Below, one piece after another: positions 56,264 to 64,000 of a stretch of DNA of 64,000 nt. Origin of the DNA: Devosia sp. FJ2-5-3 (lineage in GTDB: Bacteria > Pseudomonadota > Alphaproteobacteria > Rhizobiales > Devosiaceae). Positions within the stretch are counted from its first letter, which is position 1, and the number at the start of each line of letters is the position of its first letter. The translations under genes were made by a program, and so were the position numbers. Below the pieces are notes generated by a model. The model had not been told where the DNA came from. It was given only the letters and a program-made list of their open reading frames with translations, and made no database searches. Where the stretch lies: positions 2,390,501 through 2,454,500 of the forward strand of contig NZ_CP104007.1 in NCBI RefSeq assembly GCF_029201545.1, written 5' to 3'.

Positions 56264-56788
56264 TCAGTCTGCCGTCAGGCCGTGGACGTGTTCCTGATGA
56301 GATTTGAGCACGGGCAGTGTCGCGGTAGCAAAAGCCTTCAGAGGACCTTCCTTGCCTTCCGTAGAATACCCTTCGAACAGCGCCACGGCTTCGTCATGGG
56401 CTTGGGCTTGGGCGTCGATATAGGCCTTGTCGAATTCTTCCCCTTCCAAGCCGCTCATAGCGTCCAACATTTCTTGATGGCGACTATCAAGCGCGCTCTC
56501 CAGCGCAACGCCCTCTTCTGCCGCCGCCGGAGCCATATCTTGGGCAGCCTTCGTGTGGTCGGTGATCATCTGTTGCGCGAATGCTTTCACATCCTCGCTG
56601 ACGGCCTTCTCGACAGCCAGAGTACTGGTCTCCAGTTCGAAAAGGTTACCGATCGACGCCTTCGTGGCGAAATCTGCAGGGTCTGTTACTCTCATCGGTG
56701 CTGACGACGCAGCTGGGGCCGGCGCCTCCTGGGCAAAGGCTGGAATTGCCAGCACCAACGCGGTCGTCATTATTAAAGTGCGGATCAT
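56264..56788 (-). CDS. DUF4142 domain-containing exported protein
   Basis: A 174-residue protein. The signal peptide ends near AFAQ. The helical DUF4142 domain shows FATKASIGNLFELETSTLAV, VKAFAQQMITDHTKAAQDM, DKAYIDAQAQAHDEAVALFE and LPVLKSHQEHVHGL. The ferritin-like bundle is common in periplasmic stress proteins, usually of unknown function. ATG 56788 follows AGGAGG. It is intact amid decayed neighbours. Confidence 0.9.
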   Translation of the reverse strand: MIRTLIMTTALVLAIPAFAQEAPAPAASSAPMRVTDPADFATKASIGNLFELETSTLAVEKAVSEDVKAFAQQMITDHTKAAQDMAPAAAEEGVALESALDSRHQEMLDAMSGLEGEEFDKAYIDAQAQAHDEAVALFEGYSTEGKEGPLKAFATATLPVLKSHQEHVHGLTAD

Positions 56789-57071
56789 CGCGATTTCCTC
56801 CTGATGGAAGCAATCTCAACACCCGCGGGCTCAAAGCGATGCATCACCTTTAACTGCTGGCAAATCCTTTAGCTTCTGGCAAATCTCTGATCTCGCACGA
56901 TCCGTCGAAACGAGGCAGCTACGTCAGCCGGAGGCTGGTTTCAATCTCGCGTTCACAGATGACAGCTTTGTAGTTGCACGCCGCCGAAGGCGACGACCCA
57001 CTCTCCACCCCGTTTTGCCAGCCACGTCACTTCCCGCCGCTATGGATCGACTGCCAAAGGGACGGGCTCGC

Positions 57072-57454
57072 CTACCGCTTCAGCTGCCTTGCCACCTCTT
57101 CGGCGATCTCGCGGTCCCGCTGCTCTTCGGCCAGGTGCTTGTTATAGGTCTGGACCAAGTGGTGGATGCCCTTGGACGTTTCCTCGAGGGCGATATTGGT
57201 CCGTACCATCTGCTGCATGACGAGCCATCTGCTGCATGACGAGCCATCTGCTGCATGACGAGCCCGACGCTCTCGACCAGCTCCTTTACCGGGCCCATGT
57301 CGGCAAGCTGGCCAGAGGCATAGAACTCCTGCACCTTCGGCGCCGGTGGCCCCTCCTTCTTGCCCAAGACCTTCGACCAGGCGGCCAGAGCAACTATGGC
57401 AGTGGCGAAAGCGGCCCCGCCCAGCCATTGGAATTCAACGGGTATGCTGTCCAT
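57072..57454 (-). pseudogene. Small membrane/coiled-coil protein frameshifted by a 19-bp triplication
   Basis: From ATG 57454: DSIPVEFQWLGGAAFATAIV with one TM helix, then VQEFYASGQLADMGPVKELV. If only one copy of the 19-bp unit at 57206-57262 were present, the frame would run on as VMQQMVRTNIALEETSKGIH, LVQTYNKHLAEEQRDREIAE and EVARQLKR to TAG at 57072, a coherent 107-residue protein. With three copies the frame shifts by 38 nt and ends elsewhere, at 57080. The protein has the build of a phage-type small membrane protein. Confidence 0.6.
57206..57262. repeat. Three perfect 19-bp tandem repeats inside a gene
   Basis: The unit CCATCTGCTGCATGACGAG occurs three times head to tail without mismatch. 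One, four or seven copies keep the host gene in frame; two or three do not. Perfect identity suggests recent expansion by strand slippage. Confidence 0.9.
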
Positions 57455-57469
57455 TGGTCCCTGCCCGTC

Positions 57470-57887
57470 CTACGTCTCTCCAGGCGTGGAACAAACACAC
57501 CATATGCTCAGAGCCAGAGGCAGCGGATCGATGCCGCTCCCCGATGTTTGGGCAGTCACCACCGAGGTGTAAACCAAGAACCAGATCATGGCAGCAGCGC
57601 CGGCCAGCAGCCCCCCACCACCGGAGAGTAGCGCGAGTATACGTGTTACCGAAAGTGCCATTGATGGTCCGGGCTAGAAGCGAGAGGCCGCCAATGGCGA
57701 GGCATATAGCGCCCCAAGTCTCCTCCGAGGCGATGCGCAACATGCCTTCCCATGCGGCCGCGTTTGCCCATGCTGTACCATCCCCGGCAAGGTTGAAGCC
57801 CTAGAATGTTAAAGTGGTCGCCATCACCCACTCAACGAAGCGCGCTTCAAAGTGAGACCAGACACCGGTGACAATCTTTATGAACAT
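57470..57887 (-). pseudogene. Phage-like small membrane protein with nonsense codon and frameshift
   Basis: From ATG 57887: FIKIVTGVWSHFEARFVEWV, then TAG at codon 29 (probably TGG once). The frame continues as NAAAWEGMLRIASEETWGAI, CLAIGGLSLLARTINGTFGN. After NTYTR a shift joins ILALLSGGGGLLAGAAAMIW and FLVYTSVV. The conserved ARTINGTF pattern and the sequence of helices recall a family of small phage and prophage membrane proteins. It has two lesions. Confidence 0.45.
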
Positions 57888-58027
57888 AGCGTCGCGATTG
57901 TATGATGCGATACTACTTTTGAGTAAAGCAACATCTCCCAGATGAACATTTTTTACTTCCAATCCACTTTGGGTGCTCTAGTATTCTGGCTGGCGAAGGG
58001 GCAAAGAATTAACTTAGCACCGAAGCT

Positions 58028-58059
58028 GGCCCGGTCTCTCCCCCCGGCGCGACCGGGCC
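58028..58059 (-). terminator. Hairpin after the 58.1 kb small genes
   Basis: GGCCCGGTC and GACCGGGCC form a perfect 9-bp stem with a 14-nt loop, 10 bp past the stop at 58069. There is no strong T-run, so it may be a Rho-assisted or processing hairpin. Confidence 0.5.
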
Positions 58060-58068
58060 TCTTGCTGT

Positions 58069-58422
58069 CTATCTTTGCGTAAGCCGCTCCCAGAGCGTGC
58101 GAGGCTTAGGAGCAGCGGCAGCAACCGCATCAGCCTGGCGGGCGGCGGAAGACCCCTTGAGGAGCTCCGCTTTTCTGCCGTCCTGAGTAACCACCTGCGG
58201 GGCCACGGTGGCCCGGTATGACTGCCACTGCGTCCAGAGATACCAGAGGATGCCGAAGGCCGCGGAGACAGTCAGGCCTCCGCCCTGCCCCGTGAAGATG
58301 GCCTGCACGTCCTGCTGCATGACGAGGTAGATCGGGATGATGGTGAAGGCCAATGCGGCGAGTTCCTGAGCCCGCCTCCAAGGTCAGCCCCAAAAGACGT
58401 TCTGTGCAATAGCTGTGAGCAT
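58069..58422 (-). pseudogene. Holin-like small membrane protein with early TGA
   Basis: ATG 58422 (AGGA 8 nt upstream) begins MLTAIAQNVFWG, then TGA at 58384. Without it the same frame continues as RAQELAALAFTIIPIYLVMQ, FTGQGGGLTVSAAFGILWYL, WTQWQSYRATVAPQVV and ends PRTLWERLTQR. Size (about 117 residues) and single-helix layout suit a phage lysis-region or unknown membrane protein. TTG codons after the stop could give a shorter product. It is probably dead. Confidence 0.5.
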
Positions 58423-58773
58423 GATGTAATCCTCTTAGAACCGGGCAAGAAATAAACCGCCTAAGACGGCGACAAGGCTAACGAATACGGCGATGACGCC
58501 TGCTAAGTTGATGCCGCCCGACTTGGCAGGCCCGGGGGCCGCTTGTCGGCAAGGGTGAAGACTCGGACACTGTAGAAGTGGAATTGCCGCCAGCGAGCGC
58601 CACTTCGAAAATGTCGGGCTAGCTAGCGATCCGGGTAGCCCAGTCAGTTCCGTTGATGACGCGCCGGAGCGTGACCGCAACGAGCCAGCGTCCGCTTAGC
58701 GTCGCATCGCTGTGGCCGGCAAATGATCTCAACCGGGTCTCTAGCCGACAAAGGGATAATGCCTAGTCCGGTC
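58423..58773 (-). other. Further small-gene remnant
   Basis: A frame ending at 58435 closes with SGGINLAGVIAVFVSLVAVL and GGLFLARF, a plausible TM helix. Its upstream part (to 58680) does not look coding, and no start is convincing. It lies 12 bp before the holin-like gene, which suggests a decayed third member of that cassette. Confidence 0.3.
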
Positions 58774-60540
58774 TTACGTGGGCCACACCAGCATTAACAT
58801 TGGTACTGCGATGACTACGACTAAGATCGACAGCGGCAGACCGAGACGCCAGTAATCGCCAAACCGATACCCTCCTGGACCCATTACGAGGGTGTTGCAC
58901 TGGTGTCCGATCGGCGTGAGAAAATCCGAGCCAGCTCCAATAGCGACGGCCATGAGAAATGCCTCTGGCTGATAGCCCAGACCGGTGGCGAATGTGGCCG
59001 CTATCGGCGCCATAACGAGCACGGTTGCCGCATTGTTGAGGAATGGTGTGACCGCCATCGCTGCCACCATGATCAACGCCAGCGCACCATAGGGCGGCAG
59101 AACGCTCGCCGTCTCGGAGAGCCAGTGGGCGATAAGGTCGGTAGCCCCCGTCGTACGCAGGGAGTCGCTTACAGGAATAAGCGCCGCAAGCATGATCAGG
59201 ATCGGCGCGTCGAGATGGCTATAGACCTCACGCAGAGGCACGGTGCGGGACAGAACCATCAGCACGGCGGCCGCAAAGAACGCCAAGGGAACAGGTACCA
59301 GACCCAGGGCTGTACTGACCATGGCAAGCGCCAGGATGAATAGCGGGACCAGCCCAATACGGACGCTGCCGAGCTTGAGATTGCGCTCCACCAACGGCAG
59401 GCAATCCCATTGCCGCAACTGGTCGGGCAACTCCTTGAGATTGCCTTGCAGCACGATGACGTCGCCATTGCGGAACTTGATCTCCGCAAGCCGCTCGGTG
59501 AAACGCTTGTCACGACGGCTGACGGCCAGCAGGTTGAGCCCGGTCATGTCGAAGAAGGTAAGCTCCTTGGCGCTACGTCCGATCAGGCTCGAGTGCTCTC
59601 CGACGATGGCCTCCACCACGCCGGTATCTTCCGACGCAATGGCGGCGTCGCGGCGTTCCGAGAACGCAAGTTTGCCCTGCGCCACAATCTTGTCGAGCGC
59701 CTCCGGCTCGCCTTCAAGCAGCAGGAGATCGCCTTCCCTCACCAGCGCGTCAGGCAGGGGAAGCCGGCGCTTGCCATTGACGCCGACGACACCCAGAACC
59801 ATGGCCTGCCCGCCACCCAAACGCTGTACTTCGGCAATCGTCCGACCCACGCTGATAGAGCCGGCAGGGACATGGACTTCGGTCGTGTAATTCTTGATTT
59901 CGAGCGCTGTTTCCATGGACGCATTCTCGCGCGACCGAGCAGGCAGCAGCTTGTAGCAGAGCCCAAGGAATACCACCCCTCCCAAAGCCAATGCGGCACC
60001 GACAGGCGTGAAGTCGAACATGGTGAAAGGGACACCGATGAGCTCCTCGCGAACACGCGACACGATGATGTTCGGGGATGTTCCGATCTGGGTCATCAGC
60101 CCGCCCAGCAGCGAGCCGAAGGACATCGGCATCAGAAACAGCGACGGCGATACCCCCGATTTACGCGCCATCTGGAAGGCGATCGGGATCATGATGGCCA
60201 GGGCGCCGATGTTCTTGATAAAAGCCGAGAGAATGGTCACGACAACAACGAGCAGGATCAGCTGCGCCCGAGGTTTGCTGATCCCTGGCGCAAAGCGCCG
60301 AACCGCCACCTCCATGATGCCGGAGCGCGCAACGGCTGCGCTCACGACCAAAGCACTACCCACGATGACCACAATGTCATCGGAAAGACCGGAAAACGCA
60401 TCTTCCGGCGCCACAATACCGGCGGCCACCGCAGCGAGCAATGCTCCAGCAGCCACAAGGTCGTAGCGCCATTTCCCCCAGACGAAGGCAACCATCATGA
60501 GAAGAATGATGGCGAAGGCGAGAAGTTGAGGGGTGGTCAT
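58774..60540 (-). CDS. SLC13/DASS-type transporter with two TrkA-C domains
   Basis: Membrane transporter of about 588 residues. The N-terminal half has TM helices with the SLC13 signature SAFIKNIGALAIMIPIAFQM and IGTSPNIIVS. Two RCK_C (TrkA-C) domains fill about 210-385 (EVHVPAGSISVGRTIAEVQR and EHSSLIGRSAKELTF). The second half has MLAALIPVSDSLRTTGATD, TPFLNNAATVLVMAPIA and the late DFLTPIGHQCN. The family exchanges dicarboxylates or sulfate with Na+. ATG 60540 follows GGAG by 8 nt and is preferred to TTG 60546. It is intact. Confidence 0.9.
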   Translation of the reverse strand: MTTPQLLAFAIILLMMVAFVWGKWRYDLVAAGALLAAVAAGIVAPEDAFSGLSDDIVVIVGSALVVSAAVARSGIMEVAVRRFAPGISKPRAQLILLVVVVTILSAFIKNIGALAIMIPIAFQMARKSGVSPSLFLMPMSFGSLLGGLMTQIGTSPNIIVSRVREELIGVPFTMFDFTPVGAALALGGVVFLGLCYKLLPARSRENASMETALEIKNYTTEVHVPAGSISVGRTIAEVQRLGGGQAMVLGVVGVNGKRRLPLPDALVREGDLLLLEGEPEALDKIVAQGKLAFSERRDAAIASEDTGVVEAIVGEHSSLIGRSAKELTFFDMTGLNLLAVSRRDKRFTERLAEIKFRNGDVIVLQGNLKELPDQLRQWDCLPLVERNLKLGSVRIGLVPLFILALAMVSTALGLVPVPLAFFAAAVLMVLSRTVPLREVYSHLDAPILIMLAALIPVSDSLRTTGATDLIAHWLSETASVLPPYGALALIMVAAMAVTPFLNNAATVLVMAPIAATFATGLGYQPEAFLMAVAIGAGSDFLTPIGHQCNTLVMGPGGYRFGDYWRLGLPLSILVVVIAVPMLMLVWPT

Positions 60541-60707
60541 GCACAAGGCTCCAGTGTGAAGCCTCTAACGCTGTAGACAGAAAAAAGCGCAGGCGATGCT
60601 CGTGGATTATTTGGCAGCAATTCAGCCGGCGCATGCAACCATATCAATGTCCCCAGCTTCGTCTATCTCAAGAGCGCGAAGTTTATGCGCCACTGACTGG
60701 ACCGGCC

Positions 60708-61391
60708 ATGCCCGACATATCACCTATCGTAACCCCTACGTTGCCCACCAATTCGGTCGAGGCAACGAACCTCATGATCCACTACTATCGGGCGGAAATG
60801 ACCCGGATGAACGCCTGGCGGGCCCGGCTAGACCTCACGAGTAACTGGGCCATCACCGTCGTCGCGGCGCTCTTGTCCGTATCGCTCTCAAACGCCAGTG
60901 CGCATCATGGCCTTACCATCTTCGCCATGGTCATCATCCTGCTGATGCTGTTTGTCGAGGCGCGCCGCTATCGCTTCTATGATATCTATCGAATGCGCAT
61001 CCGGCAGTTCGAGCGGCACTATTTCGGCCAGTTCTTTGAGGCCGACCCAAAGGGCGGACCTGAGCCCTGGCTCAAGATGCTAGCGCAGGATCTGCGCCAT
61101 CCGAAGTTCAGAATCACTCTGACCCTGGCGATGAGGCGCCGCCTGCGTCGCAATTACATCTGGATGTTCCTTATCCTGTTGGGTGCCTGGATCGTGAAGA
61201 TCGCCTCGCCCGACCTGCAGGCCGGTGCCTATCTCGACCCCTCACGCCCCGTGTCCACGATCATTGGACACGCGACCATCGGACCGGTGCCGGGCTGGAT
61301 GGTTATCGGCATCATCGCCAGCTTTTACCTTTGCCTGGCAGCAGCCTGTCTCAAGGGCAAGGACCGAGGTGGTGACGAGGTCCACGTCTAG
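60708..61391 (+). CDS. DUF2270 family membrane protein
   Basis: About 227 residues. NLMIHYYRAEMTRMNAWRAR, then LDLTSNWAITVVAALLSVSL, FVEARRYRFYDIYRMRIRQF and ERHYFGQFF are DUF2270 hallmarks; four TM helices are likely. The family is of unknown function. ATG 60708 is the likeliest start by alignment, though its ribosome site is weak; ATGs at 60633 and 60774 are alternatives. It diverges from the SLC13 gene. Confidence 0.85.
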   Translation: MPDISPIVTPTLPTNSVEATNLMIHYYRAEMTRMNAWRARLDLTSNWAITVVAALLSVSLSNASAHHGLTIFAMVIILLMLFVEARRYRFYDIYRMRIRQFERHYFGQFFEADPKGGPEPWLKMLAQDLRHPKFRITLTLAMRRRLRRNYIWMFLILLGAWIVKIASPDLQAGAYLDPSRPVSTIIGHATIGPVPGWMVIGIIASFYLCLAAACLKGKDRGGDEVHV

Positions 61392-61394
61392 TCG

Positions 61395-61650
61395 ACGTGA
61401 GCATTCGGACTGCGTGCCGGGCTGATGTCGCAGCGGCAGCGTTCAGGATCCATGACACCCGCCAAACTGTCTGAGCCTCTTGATAGAAAGGCAGGCCCTC
61501 CAGAGAAATCGCGCGGATGAGTGGATCTAGGTCATCAACGATGATCTGGAGATTTATCCAGCGACCGTAGGGATTTTCCATTTCGCTGGTTTCCCAATTT
61601 CCATCACGATAGCACATCATTAGCTGTGAGCCATCAGAACGCTTTAGCTA
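61395..61650 (-). pseudogene. VOC (glyoxalase/bleomycin-resistance) family fragment
   Basis: On the minus strand KRSDGSQLMMCYRDGNWETS, then EMENPYGRWINLQIIVDDLD and RAISLEGLPFYQEAQTVWRV follow the VOC pattern (D...LM...WET.E...PYGRG.N.Q..V.D). Both ends are missing: a stop precedes KRSDG, and after TVWRV the sequence is unrelated. It is a truncated relic. Confidence 0.5.
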
Positions 61651-61869
61651 GCCGCAGTTGCCCTTCCTTCGGCTACGGCCGCCTATGGGGAGTTCCCCAA
61701 AATTCGTGAGTGAACAAGATTCCGGTCGGCTGCCCCCGGTCTTGTATTGCGCCCCTACCCTGCCCTTGCGCTTAGGAGACCGTTGCCTCGCTGAGACCTC
61801 TGCCATAGTCGTTCCTCCTTCGGCCGATTCAGCCGATAGAGAAATGCGGTGGGTATCTCGCCATATGAT

Positions 61870-62227
61870 CCTGGTTCCTTAGTAGAGCCCGTTTGGAATA
61901 CCGCCAGGCAAGTTGGTGCCAGGCGCGCCTATAGGGTCAAGCAGATTTGGTCGATCCGTTTCTTTCTTGATCGCGAAGGTCAAATGAGAGACCGAGCGCT
62001 CTCTGATCTCGCGATAGACAGCAAGCTTCGAGGCTGCGATTTGGTGAAGATCAAGGTCGGCACACTCGTGGCTTTACCGGCCATCCGCTCGCGGTCGATG
62101 GTGATCCAGCAGAAGACAGGCAGACCCGTTCAGTGAGATCACTGGTGATACCAGAGCCATCCTCCTCGCCTTGGCTCGGGTGGACGTCGATGAGGCTCTG
62201 TCGTTGTCAGGGGCTACCGAGATTTAA
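61870..62227 (+). pseudogene. Tyrosine recombinase (integrase) relic with catalytic core deleted
   Basis: VKQIWSIRFFLDREGQMRDR, then LAIDSKLRGCDLVKIKVGTL and MVIQQKTGRPVQ match the start of the catalytic domain of common rhizobial integrases, including the first catalytic Arg (LRGCDL). A frameshift at 62135 leads to EITGDTRAILLALA, which joins directly to VDVDEALSLSGATEI, the usual C-terminal end. Some 70 residues with HxxR and the nucleophilic Tyr are missing. There is no good start. It marks another former mobile-element site. Confidence 0.65.
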
Positions 62228-62495
62228 GCAAACGACTTCGCTGGCGGCCGTTGATGCACCGTCGGCGAAGCGCCCCATTCCAGTTGTTCCGTGAAGCTCG
62301 TCGTTTTTCTAAGAGCTTTCGTTAGCTTCGGTAGGTGCAAACGGCCGGCGTTTTAGATGATGGACAGCTTGTAGGTCAGCCTGCTGCAGAAAGGCGGACA
62401 CTCGGGCCGCCAGCCACTCTATTTTTCGCCTCTGGCTCAACGATTGCTATCAATGGGAGGCTCAATCTGCTCAAACGAAGAGTCAGGAGAGCACC

Positions 62496-63497
62496 ATGCC
62501 TTTCAGCGACGAAACCCACCCCCTCTGGGAAGTAAAAAACTTGAAGCGGGCTCTGCATGCTGCAGGAGTCGCGCTGTGGTCGTGGACAATCGAAACCGAC
62601 TCTTTCGCCATGGACGAGAAGGCATTTGAACTCTGGGGCCTGCCCGCTAGCGGCAATGTCACCTTCGAAGACCTGTCATCCCGTATCCATCCTGCCGATT
62701 GGGACCGCGTGCGTGCGGCGTTTACGGCCACGCGGGCTATCATCGGCGCATATGAGATCGACTTCCGAATCCTGCTCGGCGAGGAGATCCGGTGGATCTC
62801 TGCACGAGGCCTTGGAAACGATGAGGGTTTGCATGCCGGCCAGATGTCCGGCGTGTTCTTGGACGTCACCGGCAGAAAGCAAGCCGAGGAAGGCAATGAG
62901 CTGCTCGCTGGCGAAATGAGCCATCGCGTTAAGAACCTGCTAGCCATTGCCGTCGGTCTCACCAACCTCACCTCGCGATCGACGACCACAGCTATGGAGA
63001 TGGCAAAGGAACTCACCAACCGTCTCACTGCACTGGGGCGGGCCCACGACCTGGTGAGGCCGCTCCCCGGGCATCAAGGCAGTGCGGCCCTGTTAGGCGA
63101 TCTGATCTCGGTGCTGCTGTCTCCCTACGATGACGAAGGTGCGTTCTCCGGGCGCGTACGCGTCGCAGTGCCACGCATGGGCATCGGTGAAGTGGCGGCC
63201 ACTACCTTGGCGCTGGTGGTCCATGAGCTGGCGACGAACTCGTTGAAGTACGGAGCGCTGTCGGCGTCATCAGGCATGCTGGACATTGCCGGGACAGGTT
63301 CGGACGACGAAATCCGTATCACTTGGACGGAACGCGGCGGTCCTTCTGTGGCCCCTCCGGCTGGAGAAGGCGGATATGGGAGCAAGCTCCTACACCGCAG
63401 CGTGAGCGGCCAACTGGGTGGCACGATCGCCTTTGACTGGTCCGATGAGGGCGTCATCGTAACCTTGACGCTTGATCCTAAAAGACTTGCCGCCTGA
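62496..63497 (+). CDS. PAS-HWE sensor histidine kinase
   Basis: Cytosolic kinase of 333 residues. A PAS domain (about 15-130) with the fold LWSWTIETDSFAMDEKAFEL, then the HWE DHp block EMSHRVKNLLAIAVGL (His143), and an HWE ATPase domain with VVHELATNSLKYGAL, ITWTERGG and GYGSKLLHRSV. HWE kinases in Hyphomicrobiales often act through PhyR/EcfG general stress signalling or light/redox sensors. No partner regulator is seen. It starts about 270 bp after the integrase relic and is intact. Confidence 0.9.
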   Translation: MPFSDETHPLWEVKNLKRALHAAGVALWSWTIETDSFAMDEKAFELWGLPASGNVTFEDLSSRIHPADWDRVRAAFTATRAIIGAYEIDFRILLGEEIRWISARGLGNDEGLHAGQMSGVFLDVTGRKQAEEGNELLAGEMSHRVKNLLAIAVGLTNLTSRSTTTAMEMAKELTNRLTALGRAHDLVRPLPGHQGSAALLGDLISVLLSPYDDEGAFSGRVRVAVPRMGIGEVAATTLALVVHELATNSLKYGALSASSGMLDIAGTGSDDEIRITWTERGGPSVAPPAGEGGYGSKLLHRSVSGQLGGTIAFDWSDEGVIVTLTLDPKRLAA

Positions 63498-63804
63498 TAC
63501 GGTTCGAAGAATATTAAATAAGTCCGATCATGTCCTTCGGTCGGCCTTCGAGGCACGGATGCGCCGGGCTCATTCACTCAGTTGTCGTGGCTGTAGTCGT
63601 TGCGATACGAGCGCTCGACCAAATTTCGGCGCTCTACGCACCGTATTTCAGGCGCCACATCTTTGCAGTGAAAGCGCGGCCACCGCTGGCGAACCCCTTC
63701 AAAACCGTCTGGTTATCGGGAGCATAGCGGGTGTCGCAGCTTGGCGCTGACGGCATGAGCGGCACCTGCCCACCAAATAGCTGTCGCAGGAACGTTTCGC
63801 TCCG
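63498..63804. other. Gene-free stretch
   Basis: About 300 bp between the HWE kinase and the isochorismatase gene, with no supported gene, hairpin or repeat. Confidence 0.35.
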
Positions 63805-64000
63805 TCAGGCCCGGCTAGAAATTACGGCGGCACACATCTCCTCCGCGGTGACCGTCTCAACCTGCATCCCAAACCGGCTCCGATAGATGCCCAGCATGGC
63901 GTCGTGCGTGGAATCGGCTCCCGAACACACTGCGTCTGAGACGATGATGACCCGATAGCTGCGGTCGATGGCGCCCATAACCGTGGCAAGCACGCAGACC
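63805..64000 (-). CDS. Isochorismatase-family cysteine hydrolase, 5' part outside window
   Basis: The visible C-terminal ~65 residues read C-VLATVMGAIDRSYRVIIVSD then AVCSGADSTHDAMLGIYRS and VETVTAEEMCAAV. The conserved Cys before VLATV would be the catalytic nucleophile, and VSDAVCS is the following strand, as in cysteine hydrolases of the isochorismatase family. The frame is open to the window edge and the N-terminal two thirds lie outside. The substrate cannot be named. Confidence 0.75.
   Translation of the reverse strand, partial: VCVLATVMGAIDRSYRVIIVSDAVCSGADSTHDAMLGIYRSRFGMQVETVTAEEMCAAVISSRA

Overview
The window looks like the chromosome of an alphaproteobacterium of the order Hyphomicrobiales, possibly Devosia-like. 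This is judged from gene content and remembered family resemblance, with no database search. The first 11.5 kb is ordinary, compact, GC-rich housekeeping DNA: aroQ (cut by the window edge), accB, accC, aat, an APH-type kinase, a GyrI-like protein, an SDR, a DUF2155 protein, the complex I accessory subunit NDUFA12, an MFS transporter and a B12-dependent ribonucleotide reductase (nrdJ).

At about 11.63-11.70 kb a 77-nt tRNA-like remnant keeps an intact 3' half but has ruined acceptor and anticodon stems. From there to the right end the content is accessory. From 12 to 30 kb it is mostly intact: thioredoxin 2, a soluble PAS chemoreceptor, a copper/silver P-type ATPase behind a CueR-type operator, an acetate kinase-phosphoketolase operon, a DUF305 protein, a four-gene CUT2 sugar ABC operon, and an arsR-arsC-osmC-acr3 operon.

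From 30 to 38.5 kb lies a group of stress and envelope genes: an ABC exporter, a P-type ATPase, a DUF6544-like protein, a K+ channel, a GNAT protein, a polymer-forming membrane protein, an alcohol dehydrogenase and a DUF5335 protein. They are interspersed with perfect TTGAC-N4-GTCAA dyads, the shape of FNR/FixK/DNR sites. Five such sites lie between 15.1 and 38.2 kb, each in a promoter-like gap. Together with phosphoketolase, acetate kinase, ADH and the metal pump, this suggests an oxygen- or NO-responsive regulon. Two genes in the group are broken by deletions: the ABC permease is joined in mid-protein to the start of a MgtA-like ATPase, which has itself lost its middle.

From 39 to 52 kb the genes concern the cell surface: SH3/DUF1236 proteins, a PepSY protein with an Asn-Gly-rich linker ahead of a two-component system, DUF3309 and other tiny membrane proteins, and a FecR-domain protein with a ~220-residue Gly/Asn repeat. 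The FecR gene sits just upstream of a CHASE2-EAL phosphodiesterase gene. From 52 to 62 kb decay is heavy: frameshifts, nonsense codons and truncations hit an exported protein, an SRAP/YedK peptidase, small phage-like membrane proteins (one by a 19-bp triplication), a VOC protein and a tyrosine recombinase. A second recombinase relic sits at 38.9-39.1 kb. Intact late genes include DUF983, DUF4142, an SLC13-type transporter, DUF2270, an HWE histidine kinase, and an isochorismatase-family hydrolase cut by the right edge.
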